A stretch of DNA of 64,000 nucleotides, taken from NCBI RefSeq assembly GCF_003124125.1, contig NZ_QCXQ01000001.1:124001-188000 (forward strand). Reading direction: 5' to 3'. Of this stretch, positions 9,053 through 17,762 are shown piece by piece; the first letter of the stretch is position 1; each line of letters starts with the position of its first letter. The DNA comes from Levilactobacillus bambusae. Lineage in GTDB: Bacteria; Bacillota; Bacilli; Lactobacillales; Lactobacillaceae. Made by a program: the position numbers and the translations under genes. Under the pieces are notes generated by a model. It was given only the letters and a program-made list of their open reading frames with translations, did not search any database and was not told the DNA's origin.

Positions 9053-9628
9053 GTGACTGAAAAGAAGCAAGATGAAAGTCAGCTTGATTCAACTGAACAG
9101 GTTGATGGTGAAGCAGCCTCAACCGATCAAGTCGTGAGTCAGGAACCAACGACTGAGGATACCTCAGCCGGGGCAACTTCGGAATTCGACGACTTAAAGG
9201 CTGAACGAGATGCCATGGAGGACCGTTACCTACGGGCCGAAGCGGAAATTCAGAATATGTCGACCCGCTTTAAAAAGGAACAGGCGAACACCATTAAGTA
9301 TGATGGTCAGAAGTTAGCAAAGGCCATTTTGCCAGTGGTTGATAATCTGGAAAGAGCGTTAGACGTTCAGGTTGATGACGATGCTGGTCAACAATTACAA
9401 AAGGGAGTTCAAATGACGTTAACCCACCTGCAGGATGCCCTGAAGGACAATGGTATTAGTGTCATCCCTGCGTTAGGTGAACCATTTGACCCTAAGGTTC
9501 ATCAAGCGATCCAAACGGTTGCCGTAGAGGATGGCCAAAAACCAGATACAGTGGTTCAGGTCTTTCAATCAGGCTACCTGTTAAAGGACCGGGTCCTTCG
9601 TCCAGCGATGGTCGTTGTTGCTCAGTAA
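9053..9628 (+). CDS. grpE: Nucleotide exchange factor GrpE
   Basis: GrpE releases ADP from DnaK. The 191-residue protein has an acidic disordered N-terminus (about 1-45) and a long dimerising helix (LKAERDAMEDRYLRAEAEIQN). The conserved head follows, with LLPVVDNLERA-type sequence (AKAILPVVDNLERAL) and the C-terminal FQSGYLLKDRVLRPAMVVV. GTG start with AAGGAGG. It lies 17 nt after hrcA and 39 nt before dnaK. Confidence 0.97.
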   Translation: MTEKKQDESQLDSTEQVDGEAASTDQVVSQEPTTEDTSAGATSEFDDLKAERDAMEDRYLRAEAEIQNMSTRFKKEQANTIKYDGQKLAKAILPVVDNLERALDVQVDDDAGQQLQKGVQMTLTHLQDALKDNGISVIPALGEPFDPKVHQAIQTVAVEDGQKPDTVVQVFQSGYLLKDRVLRPAMVVVAQ

Positions 9629-9667
9629 TTTGATTTAAAAATTTTACAAAAAGAAGGAATCTTAAAC

Positions 9668-11518
9668 ATGGCAAGCAATAAAATCATTGGGATTGATTTA
9701 GGAACAACTAACTCTGCCGTTGCCGTACTTGAAGGCGGCGATCCAAAGATTATCACTACTCCAGAGGGTGGCCGGACGGTTCCGTCAGTTGTAGCATTTA
9801 AAGACGGTAAACCAGAAGTTGGGGACGTTGCAAAACGTCAGGCAATTACCAACCCAGATACGGTTTCATCCATCAAACGTCATATGGGTGAAGAGGGATA
9901 TAAAGTTGAAATTCAGGGTAAGGAATACACCCCACAAGAAATTTCAGCAATGATCTTACAATACATTAAGGGCTTTGCCGAAGACTACATCGGCGATACG
10001 GTTGATAAGGCCGTCATTACCGTTCCAGCTTACTTTAATGATGCTCAGCGCCAGGCAACTAAGGATGCTGGTAAGATTGCCGGATTAAGCGTTGAACGGA
10101 TTATTAACGAACCAACCGCAGCCGCATTGGCTTACGGATTGGATAAGCAGGACAAGGACGAAAAAATTCTGGTCTATGATTTGGGTGGTGGAACCTTTGA
10201 TGTTTCCATCCTTGAATTAGGCGACGGCGTATTCCAAGTTTTATCAACTAACGGTGATACTCACTTAGGTGGGGATGACTTTGATCAAAAGATCATGGAT
10301 TGGTTGATTGATAACTTCAAGAAGGATAACGGAATTAACCTGGCCGAAGACAAGATGGCTATGCAACGGTTAAAAGAAGCCGCAGAAAAAGCTAAGAAGG
10401 ACTTATCTGGGGTTTCTGAAACCACAATTAGTTTGCCGTTTATTGCCTCTGGAGCTAACGGTCCAATTCACTTGGAAACTAAGCTTACTCGGGCACAGTT
10501 TAACGAAATGACCGCTGACCTGGTTGAAAAGACCAAGATCCCCGTTCAAAACGCCTTAAAGGATGCCGGGTTACAGGCCGCTGATGTTGACGTTGTGATC
10601 TTAAACGGTGGGTCCACACGGATTCCAGCCGTTCAAGAAGCCGTTAAGAATTGGACTGGCAAGGAACCTAACCACTCTATCAACCCTGACGAAGCGGTAG
10701 CAATGGGTGCTGCCATTCAAGGTGGGGTGCTTACTGGTGATGTTAAGGATGTCGTTTTACTTGACGTAACGCCATTATCACTCGGAATTGAAACTATGGG
10801 TGGCGTGTTCACGAAGTTGATCGATCGGAACACAACGATCCCAACCAGCAAGTCTCAGGTCTTCTCAACGGCCGCTGACAATCAACCTGCCGTTGATATC
10901 CACGTCTTACAGGGTGAACGGCCAATGGCTGCTGACGATAAGACGTTAGGCAACTTCCAACTGACTGACATCCCTGCTGCTCCACGTGGGGTTCCACAAA
11001 TTCAAGTGACCTTTGATATTGACAAAAACGGGATCGTTAACGTTTCTGCCAAGGACTTAGGCACCAACAAGGAACAAAAGATTACCATTAAGAGTTCAAC
11101 GGGATTATCCGATGATGAAATTAACCGGATGATGAACGAAGCTCAGGAAAATGAAGAGGCTGATAAGGCCCGTAAGGATGAAGCCGACACTAAGAACGAA
11201 GTCGACCAGTTAATCTTCCAAACGGATAAAACCTTAAAGGATGTTCAGGGTAAGGTTTCTGAGGATGAAATCAAGAAGGCCGAAGAAGCTCGTGATGCTT
11301 TAAAGAAGGCCCAAGAAGATAATAACCTTGAAGAAATGAAGCAAAAGAAAGAGGACTTGAACAAAATTGTTCAAGACCTATCCGTAAAACTTTATCAACA
11401 GGCTCAATCCGAGGCCAGTGGCGAAACCAACGATACGGGTTCTGCTGACGACGCTAAGGATAGCGACACCGTTGATGGTGACTTCCACGAAGTTAACAAC
11501 GATGACGATAAGAAGTAA
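9668..11518 (+). CDS. dnaK: Molecular chaperone DnaK (Hsp70)
   Basis: DnaK is the ATP-dependent Hsp70 chaperone working with DnaJ and GrpE. The 616-residue product has the three ATPase signatures: GIDLGTTNS (8-16), [10 protein letters not shown] (near 173) and [14 protein letters not shown] (near 315). A substrate-binding domain and a lid with an acidic tail follow. The length is typical of Gram-positive DnaK, which lacks a short segment of the ATPase domain found in Gram-negatives. Codon use is that of a highly expressed gene. Confidence 0.98.
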   Translation: MASNKIIGIDLGTTNSAVAVLEGGDPKIITTPEGGRTVPSVVAFKDGKPEVGDVAKRQAITNPDTVSSIKRHMGEEGYKVEIQGKEYTPQEISAMILQYIKGFAEDYIGDTVDKAVITVPAYFNDAQRQATKDAGKIAGLSVERIINEPTAAALAYGLDKQDKDEKILVYDLGGGTFDVSILELGDGVFQVLSTNGDTHLGGDDFDQKIMDWLIDNFKKDNGINLAEDKMAMQRLKEAAEKAKKDLSGVSETTISLPFIASGANGPIHLETKLTRAQFNEMTADLVEKTKIPVQNALKDAGLQAADVDVVILNGGSTRIPAVQEAVKNWTGKEPNHSINPDEAVAMGAAIQGGVLTGDVKDVVLLDVTPLSLGIETMGGVFTKLIDRNTTIPTSKSQVFSTAADNQPAVDIHVLQGERPMAADDKTLGNFQLTDIPAAPRGVPQIQVTFDIDKNGIVNVSAKDLGTNKEQKITIKSSTGLSDDEINRMMNEAQENEEADKARKDEADTKNEVDQLIFQTDKTLKDVQGKVSEDEIKKAEEARDALKKAQEDNNLEEMKQKKEDLNKIVQDLSVKLYQQAQSEASGETNDTGSADDAKDSDTVDGDFHEVNNDDDKK

Positions 11519-11544
11519 ATCGACTGGTTGTTAGGTCGTTGACG

Positions 11545-11576
11545 AAAAGCCAAGGTCCGGTGGACTTTGGCTTTTT
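11545..11576 (+). terminator. Terminator after dnaK
   Basis: AAAAGCCAAGGTCC (11545-11558) pairs with GGACTTTGGCTTTT (with one G-T pair) around a short loop and ends in T. Transcripts may partly read through into dnaJ. Confidence 0.8.
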
Positions 11577-11595
11577 GCACGTTGACTGGTATGAT
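11567..11595 (+). promoter_or_regulatory. Possible dnaJ promoter
   Basis: TTGGCT (11567-11572), 17 bp, TATGAT (11590-11595) overlaps the end of the dnaK terminator. It would give dnaJ its own transcript. No CIRCE is present here. Confidence 0.5.
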
Positions 11596-11640
11596 ATAGT
11601 GTCAGTAAAAATTTAAATGATGACCTCTGGGAGGTAAACA

Positions 11641-12783
11641 ATGGCAAACAAGGATTATTATGAAATTCTCGGTGTGTCGAAGGATGCCAGCGACGATGAT
11701 ATTAAACGGGCTTACCGGAAACTGGCAAAAAAGTACCATCCGGATTTGAATGATGCGCCGGATGCGGCCGAAAAATTTAAGGACATTCAAGAAGCTTACG
11801 ACGTACTTGGCGACACCCAAAAACGGGCAAATTATGACCAATACGGTTCAGCTGATGGTCCTCAAGGTTTCGGCGGCTTTGGTGGCGGTGACGCTTCAGG
11901 TGCTGGCTTCGGCGGTTTTGGCGGAGGCGGCGGTTTCGACGACATCTTCAGCCAGTTTTTTGGCGGGGCTGGAAGTCGGGCACGGCAAGATCCGACTGCC
12001 CCACGGCCAGGACGTGACCTGCAGTACCAGATGAACCTTAAGTTTGAGGAAGCAATTTTTGGTAAGAAAACGACTATTACCTATAATCGGGAAGCTGAAT
12101 GCCAAACTTGTGATGGAAGCGGTGCTAAACCCGGGACCCACCCAGAAACGTGTCATAATTGCGGGGGTTCCGGATACGTTGTGACGGAACAAAATACGCC
12201 ACTTGGCCGAATGCAGAGTCAGCAGGTATGTCCAGTCTGTCACGGAACGGGTAAGGAAATTAAAGAGAAGTGCCCAACCTGTGGTGGCTCTGGTCATGTT
12301 GATGAACGGCATGAGGTTGAAGTGACGGTTCCAGCTGGTGTCGATGACGGGCAGCAAATGCGCCTGCAAGGACAGGGAGAAGCCGGAGAAAACGGGGGGC
12401 CTTACGGAGACCTATACATCATTTTCTCCGTTCAGCCCAGCAAAGATTTTCAGCGGGACGGTGCGGACATTTACTTTAAAACGAACCTCTCCTTTGCTCA
12501 GGCAGCCCTGGGGGATGAAATTAACGTCAAGACCGTTCATGGTGACGTCAAAATGAAGGTTCCTGCTGGAACCCAAACGGGGACGACTTTCCGACTCAAA
12601 GGTAAGGGGGCCCCACGCCTGCGTGGAAATGGGAACGGTGATGAAAAGGTCACGGTTAGCATTGAAACCCCTAAGAAGCTGAATAAGGGGCAAAAAGAGG
12701 CCATGGTTGCTTTTGCTAAGGCGAGCGGCGAAAAAATCGACGCTAATACCAACCACAGCTTCTTTGGCAAAATGAAAAAATAG
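11641..12783 (+). CDS. dnaJ: Chaperone protein DnaJ (Hsp40)
   Basis: DnaJ stimulates DnaK ATPase and delivers substrates. The 380-residue protein has a J domain with the HPD motif at residues 33-35 and a Gly/Phe-rich linker at about 77-105. Four CXXCXGXG zinc motifs ([32 protein letters not shown]) lie between about 154 and 217. A C-terminal substrate-binding domain follows. GGGAGGT precedes the ATG. Confidence 0.97.
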   Translation: MANKDYYEILGVSKDASDDDIKRAYRKLAKKYHPDLNDAPDAAEKFKDIQEAYDVLGDTQKRANYDQYGSADGPQGFGGFGGGDASGAGFGGFGGGGGFDDIFSQFFGGAGSRARQDPTAPRPGRDLQYQMNLKFEEAIFGKKTTITYNREAECQTCDGSGAKPGTHPETCHNCGGSGYVVTEQNTPLGRMQSQQVCPVCHGTGKEIKEKCPTCGGSGHVDERHEVEVTVPAGVDDGQQMRLQGQGEAGENGGPYGDLYIIFSVQPSKDFQRDGADIYFKTNLSFAQAALGDEINVKTVHGDVKMKVPAGTQTGTTFRLKGKGAPRLRGNGNGDEKVTVSIETPKKLNKGQKEAMVAFAKASGEKIDANTNHSFFGKMKK

Positions 12784-12840
12784 GGTAAAAAAGGGTCATG
12801 AAAGTCTTTTTTGATTGACTAATTAACCGAACAGGTATCC

Positions 12841-12887
12841 AGAAACGGCTTGACAAATTTTTTTATAATTTGCGAGTCGTTTCTTTT
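12841..12887 (+). terminator. Terminator after dnaJ
   Basis: A long hairpin pairs AGAAACGGCTTG... with ...CGAGTCGTTTCT through about 17 pairs (some G-T, one bulge), with a T-rich loop and TTTT after the stem. The TTGACA and TATAAT inside it are only 8 bp apart, so they do not make a promoter. Confidence 0.75.
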
Positions 12888-13050
12888 GTATCCAAAATTA
12901 TGAAATGATAATCTCGAATTAGTAAAGAAAATAATTTATCTGATCACTTGATGTACCAACGATTTAACTAGTTTATAAAAATATTTTTATTGGAAATATA
13001 AAAATATTAATCAAGGAGGTAAAGGTTAATTAAACATCCAAGCCTTATCG

Positions 13051-13080
13051 TTGAGATAAGTTGGTGGAAATCAGTATAAT
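13051..13080 (+). promoter_or_regulatory. dlt operon promoter within inverted repeats
   Basis: TTGAGA (13051-13056), 18 bp, TATAAT (13075-13080). The -35 overlaps a CTTATC/GATAAG palindrome (13044-13060). The -10 overlaps the left arm of a perfect 11-bp inverted repeat, ATAATGAAGAT (13076-13086) and ATCTTCATTAT (13106-13116). Both are candidate operators. Confidence 0.65.
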
Positions 13081-13137
13081 GAAGATTAACGCAAACATGT
13101 CGGGGATCTTCATTATCGCTATTTTGGGGGTGAGGCT

Positions 13138-13287
13138 ATGAAGACACAGTTGGAAGCCTGGTGGCAAAATCCAATCGTTCGTTTTTTTGCAAGGACGCTA
13201 TTTTACTTTGTGATTATATTAGCGCTTGTGTATTTATATGGTTACAGTGGCCTGAATAATTCAACCTTTATCTACAATGAATTTTAA
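13138..13287 (+). CDS. dltX: DltX, small membrane protein of teichoic acid D-alanylation
   Basis: A 49-residue protein upstream of dltA. It has a short amphipathic N-terminus (MKTQLEAWWQNPIVRFF), one membrane segment (about residues 20-37: LFYFVIILALVYLYGY) and the C-terminal motif FIYNEF. This end and the position define DltX, which is thought to hand D-alanine to teichoic acid outside the membrane together with DltD. The ribosome binding site GGGGGTGAGG is 5 nt from the ATG. The gap to dltA is about 50 nt. It is too short for common ORF cut-offs and easily missed. Confidence 0.93.
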   Translation: MKTQLEAWWQNPIVRFFARTLFYFVIILALVYLYGYSGLNNSTFIYNEF

Positions 13288-13339
13288 CGGGTGAGTTAGA
13301 AAAATAACAACTGGCATAATGTTTTCGGGGGAATGTAAA

Positions 13340-14869
13340 ATGATAACTAATATGATAACGACCATTGATGATTATGGTCAAAGCGACCCCGACCGGATCG
13401 CTTATAATTACCTGGGGCAAACTCATACCTACGGGGAGCTAAAATGCCAGTCTGATGCGTTGGCAGCCCACTTGGACCAAATGAAGCTGCCCAGTGGGGC
13501 GCCCATTATTGTTTTTGGGGGCCAAACCTTTGAAATGATTGCGACCTTCTTAGGGGTGGTGAAGAGTGGTCACGCCTATATTCCGGTGGACACTCACTCT
13601 GCTAAGGACCGGGTTCCCATCATTGCGGAAGTTGCCAGTCCGGCCTTGGTGATTGCCGTAGAGGCTTTACCCACTGAAGTACCGGACGTTTCCGTCATGC
13701 AGGCTGATGAATTAACTGAGGTTTTCTCCCAGTCGGTTCAGTATGAGATGACGCATGCGGTTAGCGGTGACGAGACCTACTACATTATTTTTACTTCAGG
13801 AACAACGGGGAAGCCAAAGGGCGTTCAAATCTCGCATAGTAACCTGGTGAGTTATGTTAATTGGATGTTATCGGACGATTTTAAGCTTCCTGATCAACCC
13901 CGAACACTGTCACAGGCTCCCTATGCATTTGACCTTTCGGTTATGGATTGGGGACCAACAATGGCCAAGGGAGGGACATTGGTTGCCCTTCCTAAGGCGG
14001 TCACCGATAACTTTAAGGAGTTATTTGAAGATTTACCCCAGATGAACTTGAACGTTTGGGTGTCCACACCTTCCTTTATCGAGATTTGTTTACTGGCACC
14101 AGAGTTTGATGCCGAACATTTACCGGATCTAGCTGTTTTTCTTTTCTGTGGAGAAGAATTAACTAACGGAACGGCTGCAACGCTGCGGGCTAAGTTCCCA
14201 CAGGCTCGCATTTATAATACGTATGGGCCAACCGAAACAACTGTGGCCGTCACAGGAGTTGAAATTACCGCCGATATTTTAAGGGACTACGCCCGGCTGC
14301 CAATTGGGTACGTTAAGGAAGATATGACCATTGATGTGGTTGATGAAGATCTTAACCGGGTTCCAGCGGGTGAAAAGGGTGAGTTACTGATTAGTGGGCC
14401 ATCCATGTCGAAGGGCTACTTAAATAACCCGGATAAAACCGCCAAGGCCTTTATTGATTGGAATGGCAAACGGGTTTATCGTTCTGGCGATCTCGGCTAC
14501 CAGTTAGAAAACGGGCTCTTTATGTACGATGGCCGAACGGACTTCCAAATTAAGATGCACGGCTACCGAATTGAGCTCGAAGAAGTGGACCACTACTTAA
14601 ATCGGGTCCCGTACGTTAAGCAAGCGGTGACGGTTCCGCACTATAATAAAAACCATATGGTTGATAAGATGATTGCCTGGGTTGTTCCAGCAGAAAATGT
14701 GCACTTTGATTCTGAATTGGACATGACCAAAGCCATTAAATCTGAGTTAACGAAGGGTGATATGATGCCATACATGATCCCACAACAATTTGTTTATAAG
14801 CAAAGCTTACCCATTACCCCTAATGGTAAAGTTGATGTTAAATCTATTATTGCCGAGGTTAATAACTAA
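13340..14869 (+). CDS. dltA: D-alanine--D-alanyl carrier protein ligase DltA
   Basis: DltA activates D-alanine with ATP and loads it on DltC in the cytosol. The 509-residue protein is an ANL-family adenylating enzyme with the P-loop FTSGTTGKPKG near residue 150, YNTYGPTETTVA near 295, YRSGDLG near 380 and the C-terminal Lys in NGKVD. The start is taken as ATG 13340, 8 nt after GGGGG, rather than ATG 13319, which has no such site. Its stop overlaps the dltB start (TAATG). Confidence 0.96.
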   Translation: MITNMITTIDDYGQSDPDRIAYNYLGQTHTYGELKCQSDALAAHLDQMKLPSGAPIIVFGGQTFEMIATFLGVVKSGHAYIPVDTHSAKDRVPIIAEVASPALVIAVEALPTEVPDVSVMQADELTEVFSQSVQYEMTHAVSGDETYYIIFTSGTTGKPKGVQISHSNLVSYVNWMLSDDFKLPDQPRTLSQAPYAFDLSVMDWGPTMAKGGTLVALPKAVTDNFKELFEDLPQMNLNVWVSTPSFIEICLLAPEFDAEHLPDLAVFLFCGEELTNGTAATLRAKFPQARIYNTYGPTETTVAVTGVEITADILRDYARLPIGYVKEDMTIDVVDEDLNRVPAGEKGELLISGPSMSKGYLNNPDKTAKAFIDWNGKRVYRSGDLGYQLENGLFMYDGRTDFQIKMHGYRIELEEVDHYLNRVPYVKQAVTVPHYNKNHMVDKMIAWVVPAENVHFDSELDMTKAIKSELTKGDMMPYMIPQQFVYKQSLPITPNGKVDVKSIIAEVNN

Positions 14870-16086
14870 TGCTATCGTTTACACCGTACGAAAATCCCAC
14901 CTATTTTGTGATTCTTGGGATTGCCCTAATTCCATTAGTTATCGGCTTGCTCTATGGGAAAAGGTCCCACCTCTATGAAACGTTGGTTTCATTAGCGTTT
15001 TTACTGTTGACGTTTGGGGGACCAAAGTGGTCGACACAGGGGGTTGCTTTAGTTGTTTACATCATTTTCGAAATGTTGCTGACGTGGGGGTATTCCGTTT
15101 ATCGGAAACGTGGGCAAAATAAGGGGTACATTTTCTACTTTGCGGTTATTCTGGCGATCTTGCCGTTAACAATCGTTAAGGTAACTCCCGCAGTGGATGG
15201 TGGAAATAACTCGTTAATTGGGTTTTTAGGAATTAGTTACTTGACGTTTCGGGCGGTTCAGACCATTATGGAGATCCGGGACGGTACAATTAAGAACTTT
15301 AGTCTGAAAATATTTATTCCGTTTATGCTGTTTTTCCCAACGATCTCATCCGGACCCATTGACCGGTACCGGCGGTTCGAAGGGGATTTCACAACGGTAC
15401 CTGACCAAGATAAATACCTTAAAATGTTGGGTAAGGGGCTCCACTATATTTTTCTGGGATTCCTGTATAAATTTTTACTCGCGTACTTCTTTGGGACGAT
15501 TCTGATGCCGAAGTTAGCTCATACGGCGATGATTCACCGGGGGGGCTTTCTCGATTTATCTTGGTCGGTCCTCGGGTACATGTATTGTTACAGTGCCGAT
15601 TTATTCTTTGACTTTGCGGGGTATAGTTTGTTTGCGGTGGGAATTTCTTACTTTATGGGAATTGAAACCCCAATGAACTTTAACCGGCCGTGGCAGTCTA
15701 AGAACATTAAAGATTTCTGGAATCGTTGGCACATTACGCTATCGTTTTGGTTCCGTGACTTCATCTTTATGCGACTTGTTTTTTGGTTCATGAAGCATAA
15801 AACCTTCAAAAAGCCGACAACGACTTCCAACGTGGTCTACTTCATCAACATGGGAATCATGGGATTCTGGCACGGGGTAACGTGGTTTTATATTACGTAC
15901 GGGTTGTTCCATGCAGCAGCATTAATTATTAATGATGCCTGGCTGCGTTATAAGAAGAAGCACCAAGATTCAATTCCGCACAATAAGTTTACGGAATACT
16001 TCGCAATCTTCTTTACGGCTAACGTGGTTTGCTTCAGTTTTCTCATCTTTTCCGGGTTCTTGAACACACTTTGGTTTACAAAGTAG
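14869..16086 (+). CDS. dltB: D-alanyl transfer membrane protein DltB (MBOAT)
   Basis: DltB is a membrane-bound O-acyltransferase that moves D-alanine from DltC-phosphopantetheine across the membrane. The 405-residue protein has many hydrophobic helices and the MBOAT core: SSGPIDRYRRF, FNRPWQSKNIKDFWNRWHITLS and MGFWHGVTWFYITYGLFHAA with the conserved His. The ATG overlaps the dltA stop. A gap of 44 nt to dltC contains AAAAGGGG. Confidence 0.96.
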   Translation: MLSFTPYENPTYFVILGIALIPLVIGLLYGKRSHLYETLVSLAFLLLTFGGPKWSTQGVALVVYIIFEMLLTWGYSVYRKRGQNKGYIFYFAVILAILPLTIVKVTPAVDGGNNSLIGFLGISYLTFRAVQTIMEIRDGTIKNFSLKIFIPFMLFFPTISSGPIDRYRRFEGDFTTVPDQDKYLKMLGKGLHYIFLGFLYKFLLAYFFGTILMPKLAHTAMIHRGGFLDLSWSVLGYMYCYSADLFFDFAGYSLFAVGISYFMGIETPMNFNRPWQSKNIKDFWNRWHITLSFWFRDFIFMRLVFWFMKHKTFKKPTTTSNVVYFINMGIMGFWHGVTWFYITYGLFHAAALIINDAWLRYKKKHQDSIPHNKFTEYFAIFFTANVVCFSFLIFSGFLNTLWFTK

Positions 16087-16130
16087 GGTTTAAAAAATTT
16101 AAATCATAAAATAAAAAGGGGATTTTCATT

Positions 16131-16364
16131 ATGGATACAAAGGAAACGGTTTTATCAATTTTATCTGACTTAACGGGTAGCGACTTGAGCAATAACATGG
16201 ATGAAAACTTGTTTGACGACGGGTTATTAGATTCCATGGGGTCGGTTCAGTTATTACTTCAAATTCAAAGTGAAATGGGAATTAGCGTACCAGTTTCAGA
16301 ATTTGTGCGTTCAGAGTGGGATACGCCAAATAAAATTATTGCGAAAGTCGATAGCATGAAGTAA
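16131..16364 (+). CDS. dltC: D-alanyl carrier protein DltC
   Basis: A 77-residue acyl-carrier-like protein that carries D-alanine on phosphopantetheine. The attachment Ser is residue 35 in DSMGSVQ. The helix pattern ([20 protein letters not shown]) is that of the DltC family. Stop and dltD start overlap (TAATG). Confidence 0.97.
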   Translation: MDTKETVLSILSDLTGSDLSNNMDENLFDDGLLDSMGSVQLLLQIQSEMGISVPVSEFVRSEWDTPNKIIAKVDSMK

Positions 16365-17623
16365 TGGGTAAACGTCTATTTCAGATCTTCGGACCGCTGA
16401 TTTTAGCGGCTGCGCTAGTTCTTGGAATTTTCCTTTTGCCCGGCCACCTCATTGGCTATACCGCGAATAAGAAGGCCCAGGAGCAAGCCGCAGTGTCACT
16501 ATCACCATCGGTTTTAAAGGGCGCTGGCTTGAAAACAGCGGCGCTGGATGATGGATACGTTCCGTTCTTTGGTTCATCTGAGTGGTCCCGGTTTGATCCG
16601 ATGCATCCGTCGGTAATGGCCAAGAAGTACCATCGGTCATATCAGCCGTTTCTGTTGGGATCCCGTGGAACCCAGTCTTTAACACAATTTTACGTGATGC
16701 AGAATATTCAACCCCAATTAAAGAATCAGAAGGCAGTGTTTGTGATTTCGCCCCAGTGGTTCGTTAAAAAGGGTGTCGATAAAGCTGCCTTTAGTGCTTA
16801 CTACTCTCAGCTTCAAACAACCGAATGGCTGAATCAATATAGTAACACTAAGATGGATCGTTATGCGGCACAGCGGTTAATGCAGATGCCGTCAGCTAAA
16901 TCCGATCACATTGTCTATGCTGCATTAGAGCGGGTTGCGAAGGGTCAGCAGATGACGCCAAACCAGAAGCGCTACCTTGGCCTCCGGCAGAACTTTTTGA
17001 AGTCCGAAGATAACTTCTTCTCGGGGATCAACTTACCGAACGGCAACTTAAAGAAGGTTGATCAACAGGAAAAGAAACTTCCCGCTCAATATTCTTTTTC
17101 TAAAATCAATCAATTGGCAACTGACCTTGGTAAAAAGGAAACCGATAATAACCGGTTCCAAATTAGCAATAGCTTTTATAATCACGGGTTAAAGCAGGAA
17201 GTGAAGCATCTGAAGGGATTCCAAGAGAACCTTTCCTACCTGCAATCTCCCGAGTACAGTGATTTTGAACTTTGCTTAGATCAGTTTGCAAGACTGCATA
17301 CAAACGTGTTGTTTATCATTCCGCCAGTTAACCAAAAGTGGGCTGATTACACCGGGTTATCACAGTCAATGCTCAAACAGTTTGATCAAAAGATTCGCTA
17401 TCAGCTTCAATCGCAAGGTTTTAATAATATCGTCGATTTATCGGATAAGGGTGACGTGCCCTACTTTATGACGGACACCATTCACTTGGGATGGAAGGGT
17501 TGGCTGGCTGTGGATCAGCGGGTTGATCCGTTCCTCACCAAGAAGCAAAAGACCCCGACCTACCACATTAATGATGATTTTTATTCTAATCAGTGGCAGC
17601 AAACGACAACGGTGACTAACTAA
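16364..17623 (+). CDS. dltD: D-alanyl-lipoteichoic acid acyltransferase DltD
   Basis: DltD is a membrane-anchored extracellular enzyme needed for the final D-alanine transfer. The 419-residue protein has one N-terminal membrane anchor (about 8-25). The SGNH-like catalytic motif FGSSEWSRFDP lies near residue 70 and the distal acid/His pair DTIHLGWKGW near 370. It closes the dltXABCD operon and is followed by a strong terminator. Confidence 0.96.
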   Translation: MGKRLFQIFGPLILAAALVLGIFLLPGHLIGYTANKKAQEQAAVSLSPSVLKGAGLKTAALDDGYVPFFGSSEWSRFDPMHPSVMAKKYHRSYQPFLLGSRGTQSLTQFYVMQNIQPQLKNQKAVFVISPQWFVKKGVDKAAFSAYYSQLQTTEWLNQYSNTKMDRYAAQRLMQMPSAKSDHIVYAALERVAKGQQMTPNQKRYLGLRQNFLKSEDNFFSGINLPNGNLKKVDQQEKKLPAQYSFSKINQLATDLGKKETDNNRFQISNSFYNHGLKQEVKHLKGFQENLSYLQSPEYSDFELCLDQFARLHTNVLFIIPPVNQKWADYTGLSQSMLKQFDQKIRYQLQSQGFNNIVDLSDKGDVPYFMTDTIHLGWKGWLAVDQRVDPFLTKKQKTPTYHINDDFYSNQWQQTTTVTN

Positions 17624-17644
17624 AACTTTGATAACGGATAAAGG

Positions 17645-17671
17645 GTCGTGCGCATGGCGTACGGCTTTTTT
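17645..17671 (+). terminator. Terminator after dltD
   Basis: A 9-bp stem GTCGTGCGC/GCGTACGGC (two G-T pairs) with a 3-nt loop is followed by six T. Confidence 0.85.
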
Positions 17672-17698
17672 CGTTTTAGTGCGAATATGAACGGAAAG

Positions 17699-17727
17699 TT
17701 GTGTCCGGTTCCGTTCGTTGGTATAAT
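17699..17727 (+). promoter_or_regulatory. lepA promoter
   Basis: TTGTGT (17699-17704), 17 bp, TATAAT (17722-17727). The -35 lies between the arms of an inverted repeat, GAACGGAA (17689-17696) and TTCCGTTC (17709-17716). Confidence 0.65.
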
Positions 17728-17762
17728 TTAGACATTGGATTTTTACGAAATGGGGAACAATA

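Larger units (their letters stand above)
12784..13137 (+). other. dnaJ-dltX intergenic region
   Basis: These 354 bases hold the dnaJ terminator (12841-12887) and an AT-rich stretch with an 11-bp inverted repeat (AATATTTTTAT 12980-12990, ATAAAAATATT 12998-13008). An AAGGAGGT at 13013-13020 has no usable start codon after it. The dlt promoter (13051-13080) follows, set in two inverted repeats. I see no coding frame. Confidence 0.6.

Noticed and set aside
12850-12869. TTGACA and TATAAT after dnaJ as a promoter
   Set aside because: Spacing is only 8 bp and both are part of a terminator hairpin.
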